Source: Eonycteris spelaea (lineage: Eukaryota; Chordata; Mammalia; Chiroptera; Pteropodidae). Taken from it: 64,000 nucleotides of DNA. The DNA is taken from assembly GCA_003508835.1 (NCBI GenBank), contig PUFA01000082.1, forward strand, positions 744,001 to 808,000, written 5' to 3'. A program made the position numbers and the translations under genes. Of the stretch, positions 1 to 13,519 are shown in pieces. The notes under the pieces were generated by a model. It had not been told where the DNA came from, made no database searches, and saw only the letters and a list, made by a program, of their open reading frames with translations. Numbering within the stretch: position 1 is the stretch's first letter; each line of letters starts with the position of its first letter.

Positions 1-210
1 GAAAAATCAGAGAATTTTGTAGTTTTATACGTCTCAAGCATTTAAACCAAACCGTTCTTGACAGCTGTTTGTCAGAAGAATGATAAAATTCTTATGTTTG
101 GAATATGATCTTCACAGTGATTTTTATTAGTAGCTCCACTTTTACAAATGTAAATAGTAACAGCCAGAAAAAGTGTGTAGCAGGTGGAGTGGGATCAGGC
201 ATGTAGATAT

Positions 211-256
211 TTGTGTGTGTGTGCGCACGCGTGTGTGCGTGCATGCGTGCTCACGC
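211..256. repeat. GT/GC alternating purine-pyrimidine tract
   Basis: Imperfect (GT)n interrupted by GCGCACGC and GCATGCGTGC. The alternation is of the kind that can adopt Z-DNA. Old or interrupted microsatellite. Confidence 0.8.
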
Positions 257-2230
257 TACAATGAAAAGGTAAATCGGGATTTCTGTACTTCAGAAGTCTA
301 AGGTTTCAAACTTAAATGTGTTGTGTAGATCGATCGACTAGCGTATGTCTTCATTATTCTCACACTTTTTTTTCTATTAATCCCAAATGTTAACTGCCTT
401 GGTGTAATTTTTTCCCACTCTTTAATGTCGTGTTTTATCTTCTTTTCGAAGTCTGAATAGAATTCCTCGTCAAATTTCTAGGCATTCTATTTGCTTAGGG
501 CAAATCTTTCTCTTGGTTTTTAATGCCAAGGGCAAAGACAAATGATCTCTCAAAATAAATCCAGGGTTTTGCTCTAAATTAAACTGAGCCCGTGGGGGCT
601 GGCACCGAGCCTTGTTTATGCTCTGCCCCCCGTGTCTGCAACAGACCTTGTGTGTGGTTGATGTGCGACAAAAATTGGGCTGGACAATGGAAAATAATTC
701 GGCCCTCACACCCGTTCAGAAGTTTCAAATCTCTTTAGAGCACAGAGCAACCAGAGAATCAACTACTTCTTGTTCTCGGATTCAGAAGGCTCGCCAGTAT
801 TAGTAGATCTTCCGATTTCCCCATGTAGGCCATTCGCTGTGGCGCAGTCTCTCTCTCTCTGGAAACACTGCAGGCGTTTTGATCTTGTACCAGATTCAAG
901 GTGCCGCCTCTGCCCGTCATTCTCCTCAGCCATGTTTCTACGGTCATGCGGGCACCGCGTCCGTCCGATCTGCAGTCCTCACACCTGGAACCTGGCACCA
1001 AATGAGTTGTCCAGAGGCCACTTCGCCTTCCCCCGGCCCCCGCCACAACCAGGCTGTTTATAACCCAGGAATAGTAGATGAAAATAAGTAAGATTTTTAA
1101 AAAGTTTTTAAGGCTACTAGCTGGTTTCATAGTGATATTTACACCAAAAATTTGTTTTGAATTTTAAAAATTATTTTTGGATGTCTTAATTGACCTAAGT
1201 CTGTAATTGTCAAGAACAGATTACATTAGTGCAGAAATGAAGGGGATCATCAAGACGATTGTTAAGGAGTTGGAATTAGGATGTAAGATTGTTTTTTCTG
1301 CTTTTGCAAACTACAAAAACTAGTTTCTCTTTCTCTTGGATTCTCTCAGTTTTAAGTATGACAATAAGTCTGCGGATGCTGAAATGTTTCATAGGGTGTC
1401 TGGTTGTCAGAAAGTGTTCTCTTAATCTGCTTCCTGATTACCGTTGTATATAAAGGTGTCCTCATTTGTGTTGTAAGCATACTAAACATAAAATGATGCT
1501 GCCTTTCAGCACGAGGGTATTGTCAGAAGGGCAAATATATCACTTTCCTCATGTGCTGCTGTGTTAAGTACAGCCGATCAACGTGTTAAGGCATTAATGA
1601 GTCGACCCCCACCCCCAGATGCAATTAATTTAGCCTCTGCTCTTAATTGAGGATCTCTATTTTATAATCCATGACAGATGACAGTGAACTCAAATGGGAA
1701 CTTAGATACAAGAGAGAATATCTAGAAAGCTGTTTCTAATTTCTTCAGCCTCAACTCTGGGCTGGATTGTGGACGAAGCCAAAGCTAGTTAGTAATGAAG
1801 GAGATAACAGTATAGGACTTGTATTAACGTTATCATTAAATTGCTTAGTCTACTGTCCAAAGATATGTTCACCAAAAAGCTGGGAAAACAAGTATCACCC
1901 ACAGTAAGAGTCAGTTTGTATTCATTGAGGAATCAGCCTGAATTTTAGAATATTTTAGAGGAAGCATAGTTTTACTAGTTTTGTTATATGCGATATTTTT
2001 TGAATTGCCGATTTAGGCTTATTTTTAATCATTCACACTCATTTGTAATCGGCTCATTATTCTTCAGTGACAGTGTTTGAGAACATCTGGGTCTTAGGTA
2101 CATTCGACAGTGTGCCGTGTGAGCACGCGTGGCAGTGTGCTTTCCCCTGTGCTGGGGTTGGATCGCAGTGACAGACCACTGTCTGCCTCGTTTCCCCAGC
2201 CGGAAAGCGGGAGACATCACTGACACCTTT

Positions 2231-2530
2231 TTCTCCCCCACCCGCGCCCCGCTGTCATCACCGTGTGTGAACGCCACGCCTTTCTTGGTGTCCACTGTCA
2301 CTGCCCTAGCCCAGGCCACCTCGGTCCCGTCAGCAACCTCCCAGCTGCTCTTCCTGCGTCCGCCTTGCCCTTTCAGTCAGTCCACTTCCCATGCCGCATC
2401 CCAGTGGTCTTTCCAGAAGAATGATGAGATCATGGCATTCTCTTTCGCCAGCCACACCTCCACCCCATCTCCACCCCTGCATGAAGTCCCCTTGCCTGTC
2501 TTTACTAACCTTTCATGTCCTTGGTAGCCT
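2231..2530 (+). mobile_element. L2 LINE fragment, sense
   Basis: The stretch around 2370-2450 resembles the L2 3' region (CCCTTTCAGTC...CCACTTCCCATGC...CAGTGGTCTTTCCAGAA, then ATGATGAGATCATG), flanked by C/T-rich DNA. It is strongly diverged, so the edges are approximate. Confidence 0.55.
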
Positions 2531-2774
2531 GCCTCCTACTGCATCCCTGAGTCTGTGTTTGCTGAGTGAACAATTGAGTAAAGCGTTACCTGTCACAGGG
2601 CCGCCCCACGGGCCCGCATACAGTCTGATGGTGCTCGGGACCCACCGCTGGGGTTAACAGTTGAGCTTTCTCAGTGACTGGCGCAAGTAAGGGCACAGAC
2701 CATGTGGCCTTGCTCAGTTTCATAGCTCCAGTGCCTCATATACGTACATGCTTTTTCTCATTTTAATCTTCACA

Positions 2775-2985
2775 GAGTTTGGAACCCAAAAATCTGGGTT
2801 TAGGTACCGGCTTTACTACTAACTAGTTTTGTGACCTTGGACAATTAATTAAATCTCTGCTTCCTTGCATGCAAAATGAGGGTCTGAGTGTCCCATGGAT
2901 TCATGGCATGGATCAAATGCAATCCTGAATCCGGAAGTTATAAATTGCAAAGCACTGCGTAAATATTAATAAAAAACATAAGCAT
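2775..2985 (+). mobile_element. MIR SINE fragment, sense
   Basis: The order of MIR landmarks is kept: GGGTTTAGGTACCGGC, GTGACCTTGGACAATTAATT, then an ATGAGGGTCTGA region and TTGCAAAGCACTGCGTAAAT at the 3' side. Old and diverged. Confidence 0.75.
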
Positions 2986-5904
2986 TAGAACAGAGACTCA
3001 AGTGGGACCTGGGTTGAAAGCCTTAAAAACTAGTTTCTTTGCTTTTCCTAGCACATAGCAGCATACATACAATCGTCCTTGCCCTCAGCACTGAAGCAGA
3101 CTTTGGCAGCTAAACTCACAAGATTTGTGTAAGGAAAGGATATTTTGTCCCCATCTGCCTTCTGGGTAATCAGTCTGATCCCTCCCCTGACCCTAATTTT
3201 CCCATTGATAGGTGATGTCAGTGGCTTTTGTGGGGGCGGATAGGGAGAATGTAATGCTGTCGTCTGTGCCTTCGAATGTAGGGCGCTGTCGTGACGGGGC
3301 GGGAAGAGGGGGCGATGCTGCCAGGTACCCCGATTGCACAGCTGGGAGGACACTGGGGGGTCCCAGGGTGCAGCCTTAGATGGGTCATCAGCTTGTCTTC
3401 CTCAGAGCAGTTCATGTTGTGAAGAGACACAGGCAGGCACATAAACACTATAGATATTAAAACGTAACAAGGATATTCTGAAAAATCTATTTTCTTCTCG
3501 AAATGAGAATCTGACACCTATTTGTGATGAGAAATCACCCTACCCGTCTTTGAAATTGGAGACTCTCTGCTAAGGTGGTACCGCGTGTGACCATGATTTC
3601 ACACATGTGGAGAAACATCTTTTATTGAACTGGCTTGAAGAAACAAGGCAGTTGCTCCGTGAATTTTTAACAGATGCCAACATGAAAATAGAGTGTCCGT
3701 GTGCCAAAAGGAAAACGTGCTCTGCGTCTTGGTGGCTTGTGGAACCCGGGGTGTTTTGTGGGCGTCCTGACGGTGCCGGAGCGCTCGGCCAGCTGCAGGG
3801 GCGCCCCCGATGGAGAAACCCCCTTTTCCCGTCATCGGCGTTCTGCACTCCTGCTCTGCCGCGTTAGCCTGGGCGTTCTCGCTCGCTCTTTGCTGTTTTC
3901 TCGTTCATGGTTGGATGAGCTATGGCTCGAGCTTTGTGCTTAACTCTCTTTTTCCAGCAAAAGTTAAAGTCTCTAGTGCTTACGTTGCAGAATTTGTTGT
4001 CTTGCATGGAAGAGAGAGGCTGAGGTCCATGTTAAAGTGCCTTCCAGTTTAATTTTCTGCAGTGTCCTGTTTTCCTTCCTTATTTATGTGACTTTCTAAA
4101 TGAGTTTTCTACTAACCCTTCAACTTAGGGATGCATTTTCATTGGCTGGTTGTTAAATCCGTCAGTGATGTTTGGGAGCTGTGACGACCTGTCATTGCCA
4201 TTTGGATACATAGAGCTTTCCTTTCTGTTTTTAGGCAGATCATCTCCCCAAATAGGCTTTGAGGCTAAGTTTGTTTTTCAATTAAATATAATTTCATTCT
4301 ATTTTTGAGAATTTTTGGAGTACTTCTAAAGATAAACTCTGTTTTGCCTCATAAAGAGTTTTTCCTTTTTCCTCCTGCATAAAAATATTCTGTTCATCTC
4401 TTATGTGGAAAATGTGATGTTTATTATGACTCCATAAATCAGTTGCTTTAAAATTTTCTGATCTAAGGTTTAGCAGTAATACTGAAGCTTTTTTTTCTAT
4501 AATTTTTTTTTAATAAGAGAATCTTGTATCATGTTTTAAACTCAGGAATAATACCTACTTAATAAACCACAAATAGTATAATGCTGAAGAAAATATTTGA
4601 AAGTTCCTAAAAAATCACTTATTTCATAATAATATAGATAAACATTTTGGAAATGCTTATTCTCTATTATGCCAGTTTTCAAGATAGCAGTGAAGAGAAT
4701 TTTTAAAATTGAGCAGTGAAAAAACGCTCATTGGCTTCGTCTTTAACATCGGTCTCTAATAATAGAGGCCGAAGTCATACTAGCCCTAGGCTCGACATGG
4801 CATGGCTTAGAGTGCCGTGTAGCAAGGCTGGGTCGTTAGGGATTTTCCATTGATACAAATATAATATATCCATAGAAGGATCCAAAGAAAATCCTTAACT
4901 TGCAGACTGACTCCAGGTAGGGTCCGGCCTTTAGCTATTGGATACGTGGGCAAGATCATTCAAAGGAGTATCAGATTGTAACATCTGAATTAATGATGCA
5001 CGTTTGGAATAAGCTTTAGTGCAGGCAGTTAGTGTCCTAGCTGGTAGAAACAAGCCTGGCTGAGATGGGCTTTTATCACTTGTCTCCAGAGCTGCATGAC
5101 AGTCCCCCAGCAGAAGATCAGGACTCCAGACCCAGACGCCTCCCTCCTAGGCCAAGGTCTGAGTGTCTTCCTTTGTAGCTAGAAAGAGACGAGTCTCATT
5201 TCACTCTGGTGTCCCTTAACCCCTGCGAAACGAACCCTGATGGAATGCTTCATCCGTTGGGTGCGTGTTTACCAGGCTGGTCGTCGTCACAGGCGCCGAC
5301 ATCCGCTGGTCAGCAAGTCGCCCTTGCTCTTCACATTGAGTCTTTTCGTGCGCTTGACAGGAATCCTGATTTCTCCCTCCCTTTCCTCCCTCTCGCCCTC
5401 TCTCATCTTTACTAGGCAAACTCTGGGGAGTCTGCCAGATGGGGAAGGATGTACACTGAGCCTTGTACCACTCAGAGCTAATCAGCCCTGTAGTTGTTGG
5501 GTGTGTGGCCCGAATCCGACAAGCTTAGCTGTTCTGAGCCATGGCCGGCCAATTGTTTCTGGAACTGGCTGTCCGGAAAAGGGCACCGGTTTCTGGAGAG
5601 TCATCTGAGTGAGGAAAGCCACCCACCAGCGTCAACGGGCGTGGTGGAAGAGGCAAGGGTGGAGCAGGCGGGCCCAGCGCAGTGACCTGGCTGCGAGCTG
5701 CCTCGGGAGGGCAGCGGCCGTTGGCCAGGAGGCTCCGGCTGTGGCCTCGGCACCTCAGTGAATTGACCATAGCCGGAGGACTCACGACCCTTTCTGCCTT
5801 TACCGTGGTGATTGGTTTGCAGGGGACCCTGGTCAGGGAGGCTGGTTTGGAAACTTGGAGTCATTCAGACAGGAAATAAGTGGTGGGTTATGTGAAGAAC
5901 AGTA

Positions 5905-6095
5905 TGAGTACTAACAGCTGTCACTGACTGAGCCCCTCTTGAGCTGTATGCTTCTCGTGACATTTTCTCGTTTAATCTTATGTGGTGGGCTCAGTTATCA
6001 TCCACATTTTTCAGAAGAGGTAACTTAGGCTTGACTATTAACTTGTCTGAAGTCACCTAACTATGAGTGGTGAAGCCAAAATTTGAATTTGCAGT
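5905..6095 (-). mobile_element. MIR SINE fragment, antisense
   Basis: Antisense landmarks: CACTGACTGAGCCCCTCTTG, TCTCGTTTAATCTTATG, CATTTTTCAGAAGAGGTAAC, and GTCACCTAACTATGAGTGG. Confidence 0.75.
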
Positions 6096-6829
6096 GACGG
6101 GGGAGATGGACGGAGCGGGTGCGTTTGGCAGAAATTTAGGCCGTGGAAATGACCGTGTTTCTGGCCTGTTAGGCTGTCAGCGGTCGCGGTTCCTCCTGAA
6201 GAGCCGCCTTCCCCTGGAAAGATTCTTCAAGTGTGCGGCAAAACAAGGAGCCAGACCGGCACACTCTTACACTGTTTCCATAAAGAAAAAGGAAATGGGT
6301 TCTGAACGAAGATGTGTTCTCATTCATTAACAAGTGTGTCTGCTTCCAGCTTCCAGCCAGACACTTCCTTGGTCCCGAGGAGACAGATGGCGGAGACTGT
6401 TCAAGCCTCGCTGCTTGCAGCCCGCTGGGATGGGGGCCCCGGCGGATAACGAGAGCCGTGCTCCGCCACGCGTGTGGGGCTTCTCAGCACGTGCGTGTCT
6501 GCCCTGGAAGGCCGGGGAATGCTGAAAGGTAGCAGGAGGCAGAGCGCGAGGGAAGGGAGAGCCACTGGCACCCACGGACACAGCATGCTCCATAGAGGAA
6601 CACAGTCTAACGTGTTCCAGGCTGTGCTCCACTAATGGGGTTTTTAAAGAAAAAAGTAAAAATCAGGGTGCATTGCCATAATGGTAGAGATCGTTTTGTG
6701 AACATACTGTGTGTGTGCGAATAGTGCCTGTGATATATAAACACGTACATATGTTCACATATACACATTGAATCTTGATAGGAAATAGAGTTCTTAACTA
6801 TGGATTGTGGTTTAAAATGTTCGAAAGTC

Positions 6830-6955
6830 GCCTCAGCAAATTAACCTCGGTGAGCCTCAGTGTCTTCGTTGTTGTTTTGAAACTTAGATGCGCTAATAAT
6901 GAACGAAGCTATTAGCAGGTGATACATGCTCATTAAATGTCAGCTGTTGTGAGAC
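6830..6955 (+). mobile_element. MIR SINE fragment, sense
   Basis: GAGCCTCAGTGTCTTCGTTG is followed by GGTGATACATGCTCATTAAA, the 3' half of a MIR. Confidence 0.55.
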
Positions 6956-9289
6956 CAGCGGGTAGCAGGTAGCCTGGAACATGAGGGGTGGTCAGTGAAG
7001 TTTAAGGGACGTGCAGAGACTTGCGGGTCTAAAGCGACCTGGTGGCTGCACTCAGACACTTCGGAGTGTCTGAGTGACGGAAACACAGTGGGTGCGCCGT
7101 GACGGGGCTGGAGAAATAGGCCGGGCCAAGTTTTGAAAAGACCTGTGCGCTGGGCTAATCAGCCTGAACTTCAGTGGAGAGTCAGTGACTAGTTCTTGAG
7201 CAAGCACTGCTCACGGGTCCCTGCAGGGATGAGAAAGGGCGGGATTCAGACCACAAAGGGAACGCACTGGCCTCGCTGAAGATTCTTTTCCCTCTTGGAA
7301 GGAGGAAGATCCCTAAGTATCGGGCGTGGCTGTAGGTGTTTGTGGGAGAGAGGGCAGGACGTTGTGAGAGGTGACCCTGCATTTTCCTGTGGTTTGTTGA
7401 CATTTAGCATCTGGGCCGGGGAAGCCTTCGCGAAAGGCGTGACGTGTTAAACTAACCTTTGAAAACTGCTGACCACGTGAGAGGGTGCCCCAGTGACATG
7501 ACGGCTAGGGTTTGGGCGAACGCAGGAACGGGAGCTTCCGGGGAGCACGTTGTGACATCCGCGGTGCTAGTCGGACGCATCTGTGTCTCTGCTGGATCTC
7601 AGAAGCTGTCCAGTTAAGAGTCGTCGGGGCAGCCCCACCCCGCTGCGGTCTCAGCGCGGGTCGGACTTTATCAAGGGAACGTGCTCGTCGCCAGTCCGAA
7701 TCGGGCCCTGGCTCCCTCGTAGCCCCTGGACCCTAGTTTCTGGTACTCATCACGTACTGCATTCGGGTGCTTGCCGGACGTCTGCCTCCCGTGGGAGTTA
7801 ACTGCACGAGGGCGGACGCCCTTCGTCTCCGGGTGTCTGTGGTCTCAGCCTCTGGCATGTGCCCGGCACCTGGCTCCGTCTGTAAGTTCAGTTTATCATT
7901 TTTCCCTGTCGACAGGCTTTAGTTTCTACTCAACTAAACTTTAGTTCTTCGAGGACAAGGATCACATCTTGTCCTTTTTCTGAATGCGCTCTGATTCCTA
8001 CCACAGTTCCATGAGAGCCAGAGTAAAATTGGGGCACGCTGGCAGATGCGCGTAACACCATGGATGCAATTACAGTGCGATAGCTCAGCTCAGAACTCAC
8101 GCAGCAGTGAATGACGGGCTCGTGCATCACTGAAAAGCCAGTAGTGTTGCCTTCGTAGAGAATGTTCCTGGTGTTTTCCAGCTTAGAAAAGCGCTTCTGC
8201 ATGTGTGTTTCTTATCTTACTCTCAGGACGATCTTAGAAGCCAGGACAGGAAGTGCATTCCCTCTTGCGTACAAGAAGGCCTGCGAGTCTGCACAGCGCC
8301 TCATCCCAGCAGCCTCCCTGTCTCTGGTTTCTTCCTATCGCCTTTTCTCTGAGAATGAAGCTCTTGCTCTCTCTTTTTTTCCTAAAGGGAACCTCTGCTT
8401 TTTCAGATCTTCATTTGGAGTGTGTTAGTGCAAATGTTTGTGACATATACACACAGGTAATGAAGGACTCAAAATAGTGTGTCCACTTGTACTTTCGATG
8501 GATTTATGTTATGAATAAAGTATATAAATCATATTTTCATGTATGTAAGTCTGAGAGTTTCTAAGAATTTTTTTTTGGTAAGTCCTTGTATATAATGTAA
8601 ATTGTAACTACCAAATCAGTGCTTTTTTCCAAAGTTTGAATTTCCCATGTTAGCTGTTTACTTGGAGCATACAATTCCATGATACATTTAGTAGTTCAAT
8701 GTCCTTTTATAATATGTAGGAAATTTATAATTTCTAAATTTCCCTTACTAGAAAATTTGGTCTTCAAAACTCATACAGCTATAACTAGAAAAATCGTTCA
8801 CCTTTTTTAAAAAGCAGCTTTACTCTCAGCCGTCAGTTTCTCTGTTCACAAACTATGTTATAAGCTGCCATTTTCTAAATTTCTAAAAGAAGCAAAATAC
8901 AATCAAATAACTATGCCACGATAAAGAGGTAGGAAATTTTGGGTCAAAATTTGATTTTTGGGAACATTTTAACATTTATTTTATTCAAAACAAGTTAAAA
9001 CAATACTCTTAAATAAATATACATGGAAATTACAGACCCAAATTAGATTTTTCCTAGGAAAAAAAAGTTTTAAGCCAGAATCGTGGAGAATTAGAGTTCG
9101 AAGTAGCATCTCTTCCCTCTCCCCGGTGAACAGATGAGGGAACCGAGGCAGAAAGGTGACGTCGGTCGCTGTTGCTCACAGCAAACCCCGAAGGTTGGAG
9201 CCCACTGCTCAGCTCCGTGCCCTCGCCACCGACGGCCTGCTGCCTCTCTCCCTTCCTTTCATTTTAATATGAAATAGTAGGGGTAGCTG

Positions 9290-9425
9290 ATCATCCTTGG
9301 GAGTGTCCTATGTGCCAGACACTGCTGGACTTGTCGACCAGTCCTGCCTCATTTACCGTGACCCTCTGGGGTGGGTACACCTGTCCCCGTTTTACAGCTG
9401 AGGAAACAAAAATAGACATGCAGAG
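9290..9425 (-). mobile_element. MIR SINE fragment, antisense
   Basis: TATGTGCCAGACACTGCTGG, a Ca-rich middle, then CCCGTTTTACAGCTGAGGAA. A short TTTG microsatellite (about 9430-9450) follows. Confidence 0.75.
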
Positions 9426-9894
9426 GGTTTTTTGTTTGTTTGTTTGTTTTAGGATGAAAAGTAGAAATACTTCTTTTTAAGCTAACTTCTGTCTTATAAC
9501 TTTACATCAGTTAGTTTAGATGATGATGATATTCAGTAAGCTTTTAAAAATACGGTTATATCCATAATGGCTGCCTTTTAGTGGGACTACTGCTGGCATT
9601 TAATCGATTGTATACTCTGCATCACTTTCCCTACCTCCTAACCGGTTTTCTAACTTTTAGCCCTCGCGTCCTTCGATCCTTTCTACACGCTGCGTGTTAC
9701 AGTAGAGTTAGCTTCCCAGATGCAGGTCAGATCGTATCGCTTTCCTGCCAAGAAAGTCTGTGGCTCATGCCGGTGTTAATCAGACTAAAAGAGCAAATTC
9801 CCACGGGGTCGCAGATTCAGGAGCTTCAGGGAGCCTTACAGCTACCTGGTACCAGGGGCTGTGTCTGTGGGATGACATACCGCACAGTTAAGAC

Positions 9895-10145
9895 AGAGGG
9901 TCACCAACAGAAAAACGGGCAGATGGTATCAACAGTTCTAGAAAATGACATAAAAACAGCTATTAAATAAAATGTTCAGCCTTACTCATCATAAGGGAAA
10001 TACAGAAGGAAACATATATTATAAAATATCTCTGAACAGATACATAAAAGAAACCACTTGCCTTTGGCAAGGGGAACTCTTGTAGGACATGGGGCTACAC
10101 AGTTTTAACCTCTTGGAATTTGTGCACACATACGTGAGCACAGGA
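9895..10145 (+). mobile_element. HAL1/old L1-like LINE fragment, sense
   Basis: Contains AAATGTTCAGCCTTACTCAT and CATAAGGGAAATACAGAAGG, typical of the ORF2-side 3' part of old L1/HAL1 elements, followed by weakly similar DNA to about 10145. Family not fixed. Confidence 0.55.
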
Positions 10146-10309
10146 GAACACAGATTCTACATGTTTGAATAAAAACAAATGTAGGAATAAAAACGAGCTT
10201 GTTCGTTCTAGCCGGAAACTGCATCTGAAGGTGTGGGGTATTCAGGCAGCTTATAAACCAGAAATTGTCATCAGAATCTCTTCTGTATAATCACATCGCA
10301 GATTACAGA

Positions 10310-10430
10310 ACACTTTCATGTGCTGTCTCAGTTGACCTTCTAGCAACCGCACCCTCATTTTAAGATGAAGAAACTGAGGCTTCGATAAATTAAATTATGA
10401 TGTGCCTAAGGTTACACAGCTAATGTGATC
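10310..10430 (-). mobile_element. MIR SINE fragment, antisense
   Basis: TTTTAAGATGAAGAAACTGA followed by GCCTAAGGTTACACAGCTAA, the core of an antisense MIR. Confidence 0.75.
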
Positions 10431-11934
10431 AATATACACTGCAATATATTTACATGTCTGTTTTGCCTGCTAGATTCTGAACTCGTGATACAAACAAGAC
10501 TGTAATCAATCTAGGCCTTCTATTACCAGTTGGCTGCTATTAGGTAATTGTAGCTCAGAAAAAAGGGAGATCATGTCACCTTTACTGTCTTGGGGAGTAT
10601 CTGGAGAGGGGTGTATCTAACTGAAAATATAAAACAAGGTTTCAGTCTTTTAAGTGGTGCCATTGCAAAAACGTGCAGAGAAAAAAATGATTTTTTTCCG
10701 ATTTCAGTTTCTATGGAAGGAGCTGGATTCCATACCCCATATGACCTTGTCCCTAAGATGTGGAATTTGATCCTGTGACACATTCCATTTGAATTAGCTT
10801 TTAGCATTCCACATATTCTGGAGCCTTTCCACATACTTGACTTTCTACGAAATGCCGGTGATCAGGGAGCTAGTTCTAGTGGTGCATGACGTGTATTTTT
10901 AAGGATTGATAAATAGAAATAAAGAATAAGTTGCCCGAGCAAGAGTCTTAGAATGCATTTGAACAAACCTTAAGCATGTGGTAAGTGCCCCAGAGGCAAC
11001 AATAACTTAAGAACATGCTATATCATCGGAGGTTCTAAAGCCTTCCAGCATGGACACTTTCATGGTCGAAGTGAAATTTCATGCTAATTAAAGGACCTGT
11101 ATTTTCCTTAACTAATGAAGAAGAAAGCAATCATCCTCTGAAAGAAAGGAAAACCCACACAATCTTTATGAAATTGAAACATGTTTTTTATTAAACAGGA
11201 CTCTATATAAAACTCTTGAGAATTTTATAGTAAAGCTTAGATAAATATTTCATGTAACATCTTAAGATGCAATCATTTATAGTAATTTTAGTGCTCTGAT
11301 TTCTGTTTGTTTTTAGATTTGAAAAAGCAAACATTTTCTACGCTGATTTATATCTGGAAGCTGCCAATTGAGCCCAATTTCATAAGGCTTATCTTTATAA
11401 ATAAATGAAATAGGATAATAAGGAACAGCTCTGTGTTCTTTTATTTTATGTCTATCTCTTTAGACAGAAGCAATGTTTGAAGACCTTTTTTTTCCTTTCT
11501 GAGAGGTAAACCCCAGCAAATGCCCTGTCCTCTTCCCCCCCGCTCCCGCCAAGTTTAAGCTGACCTTGTCCAGGCACCGTCTTGCCCTCCCGCTGCCTCA
11601 GTGGGCTCCCTGTGGAAGCCTTTGCTCTAGGTTCTCTGCCGGAGCAGGCAGAAACGTGCCGCCCTCGGCACCCTCCAGCACCCTCCAGCACCCTGGAGCC
11701 TTCACCTGACCCCCGGGAGCTCTCCCCAGCCAGACTCCCGGGCTCTCGGGGCGGTTTTTTCTGACTGCCCTTTGTTAATGTGCTAGCTAGCTCGATGGTG
11801 TCCGCTTTTCATTAGATACATGTCTTGATTGGGTGTACACTTTAAATGAGTATTCAATAGCTAATTCTGCCCACTTCCTTATATTTTGATGTATCAAAGT
11901 CGTTTTTGATACCATGTGCCAAACTCTCTGCCAG

Positions 11935-12650
11935 GCACTTAGGATGCAGCCGTGAGAACAGACAAGACCTTTGCCATCGTGAGTTTTAGACACTTAGAGA
12001 TGATACGTGAGCCGAAAATAAAATAAGACGATGACAGGTGATGAAAAGTGCTGTGAGGAAAAATGGGTGAGAAGCAGCAGGAGGCGAAGGCCCTGGGGGC
12101 AGCCCTGGGGGCGAGCGGGAGCAGCTCGTAGGCGGCTTGCGGGAAGAGGCGGCAGAGGGAGCCACCTTGGCCGAGGGAGGGAGTTTGGTGTTATCTTGCA
12201 GGAGCTCTCAGGCCAGTGGACTCACCAGGCGGTGAGGAGGAGGGGAAAAAACACAGGAAATGGGGTCAAAGGAGGAGGGCAGCGCCACACCGCAGAGGAC
12301 CTCAGATGTCATATGGTCAGGTGTCCGGTGCTGGCGTTTTATTCCCCGGATGAGCAGGAAGCCTGGAAGGGTTTTGTGCAAAGGAAAGCTGTGGTCTCAT
12401 TTCTTTTTCTTTTTCTTTTCTTAAAGATAATTCTGGCAACTTTGTGAAAAGTGAACCAGAAGGAACACAGAGGCGGGCGAGGCAGAGAGAGATGCGTTAG
12501 CCCGTGGCGGGAAGGGGAGGTGGCAGTGGGGCTTCTGTAGACATGGAAGTGGAGACACGTGTCCGAGTCAGAGGCAACAGCGTGTTCTGATGGGCTGATC
12601 GCACACATAGGAAACGAGGGGTCGTGGGTGTCAGGCGCTTTGACGGGAGC
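11935..12650. repeat. Old interspersed repeat, family not assigned
   Basis: The series GCCAGGCACTTAGGATGCAG, GAAAAGTGCTGTGAGGAAAA, GCAGGAAGCCTGGAAGGGTT and GATAATTCTGGCAACTTTGT resembles a medium-copy ancient repeat seen across mammal genomes. I cannot name the family with confidence. It explains the open frame at 12031-12447. Confidence 0.5.
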
Positions 12651-13339
12651 GCCTTTGGGTGAGTGGTGGTGTCGCTGGTGGAGACCGGCGGACGGTTTAC
12701 GAGAGGAGGTCCCTCTGTTCTGGAATAGTAGGATGCGCGGCACACCCGCCATTGTTCAGCATTTACCTGTAAGGGAGGGGATGGAACCAGGACTCGTCGG
12801 TTTGCAGCAGTGTTTGGGCCTCAAGGGAAACCATGATCGTTCAGGGAGTCAGAGGGGAGAAAGCAGTTCTGTGGAGGAGAAAGCTGGGGTTGGCCCGGGC
12901 TTGGGCCTTGAGAGACGGGTGGATGTTTGAGTGACAGACGCGCATCCCAGACATCAGGAAGTGAGCAAAGCACGCTCTGAGGGGGCACACAGGGCACGTC
13001 CGTCCTGGTGGGACTGGGGGGCTCGTGGCGAGGGGCTTCTGCCCTTACCATTGCTTTCTGTGGGGACCTCGTCTCTCAGGTTACTTACCTTTTCTCCCTC
13101 TTCTTTTTTCTCTAGTTCAAGTCCACGACCCACCGGATTCCCAGGAACCCTCTAATAAGTTCAGGGTTGGGACCTGGTAGCCCCGGGGGCTCTCTGAACC
13201 CTGCACACTGGGTCTGACGTGTCTATAGGTGCTTCCTTGAGGAATCTCACAGCCAGCCTTCTCCCGCCCATTCCTTCCGCACACTTCGTGTCCATTTCTG
13301 TCACCTGCACTTATATATTTCCATTTATTTCTCACTTAG

Positions 13340-13519
13340 GTTTTATGACAGGCACACAAAGAAACCCTCAGATGTCTCAATATGGACCTCAACAGACAGG
13401 ACCATCCATGTCGCCTCATCCTTCTCCTGGAGGCCAGATGCATTCTGGAATCAGTAGCTTTCAGCAGAGTAACTCAAGTGGGACTTACGGTCCACAGATG
13501 AGCCAGTACGGACCACAAG
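13340..13519 (+). CDS. ARID1B: ARID1B coding exon, Gln/Ser/Gly-rich region (phase 1 in, phase 1 out)
   Basis: 180 nt. The acceptor CTCACTTAG precedes 13340 and the donor GTAAAAG follows 13519. The first two bases (GT) complete a Gly codon begun in the upstream exon, and the last base (G) starts the Gly codon finished at 25268. The peptide begins [17 protein letters not shown], continues through a [12 protein letters not shown] block and ends with [12 protein letters not shown]. It is low-complexity and rich in Gln, Pro, Ser, Gly and Met, typical of the disordered N-terminal half of BAF250 proteins; no folded domain or catalytic residue is expected. Compared with human ARID1B as I remember it, only a few Ala-to-Thr/Ser changes are visible, so the exon looks under strong constraint. 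Both ends are phase 1, so the exon could be skipped without a frameshift. Confidence 0.97.

Larger units (their letters stand above)
1..13339 (+). other. ARID1B: Intron upstream of the first exon in the window (3' part)
   Basis: No coding exon was recognised here. Contents by eye: a GT/GC alternating tract at 211-256; GC-richer unique DNA at 770-1060; an L2 fragment near 2231-2530; MIR fragments near 2775, 5905, 6830, 9290 and 10310; a HAL1/L1-like fragment near 9895-10145; and a low-divergence-looking but unassigned old repeat at 11935-12650. The stretches 3000-5200 and 7000-9250 look unique, apart from a possible weak L2 tail near 7930-8030. The intron ends in a usable acceptor with the pyrimidine-rich stretch TTTATTTCTCACTTAG. 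Open frames here are short and show no recognisable domain. Confidence 0.85.

Noticed and set aside
9581..9970. 129-codon + strand frame
   Set aside because: Its 3' part overlaps a HAL1/L1-like fragment and the rest has no similarity that I recognise.
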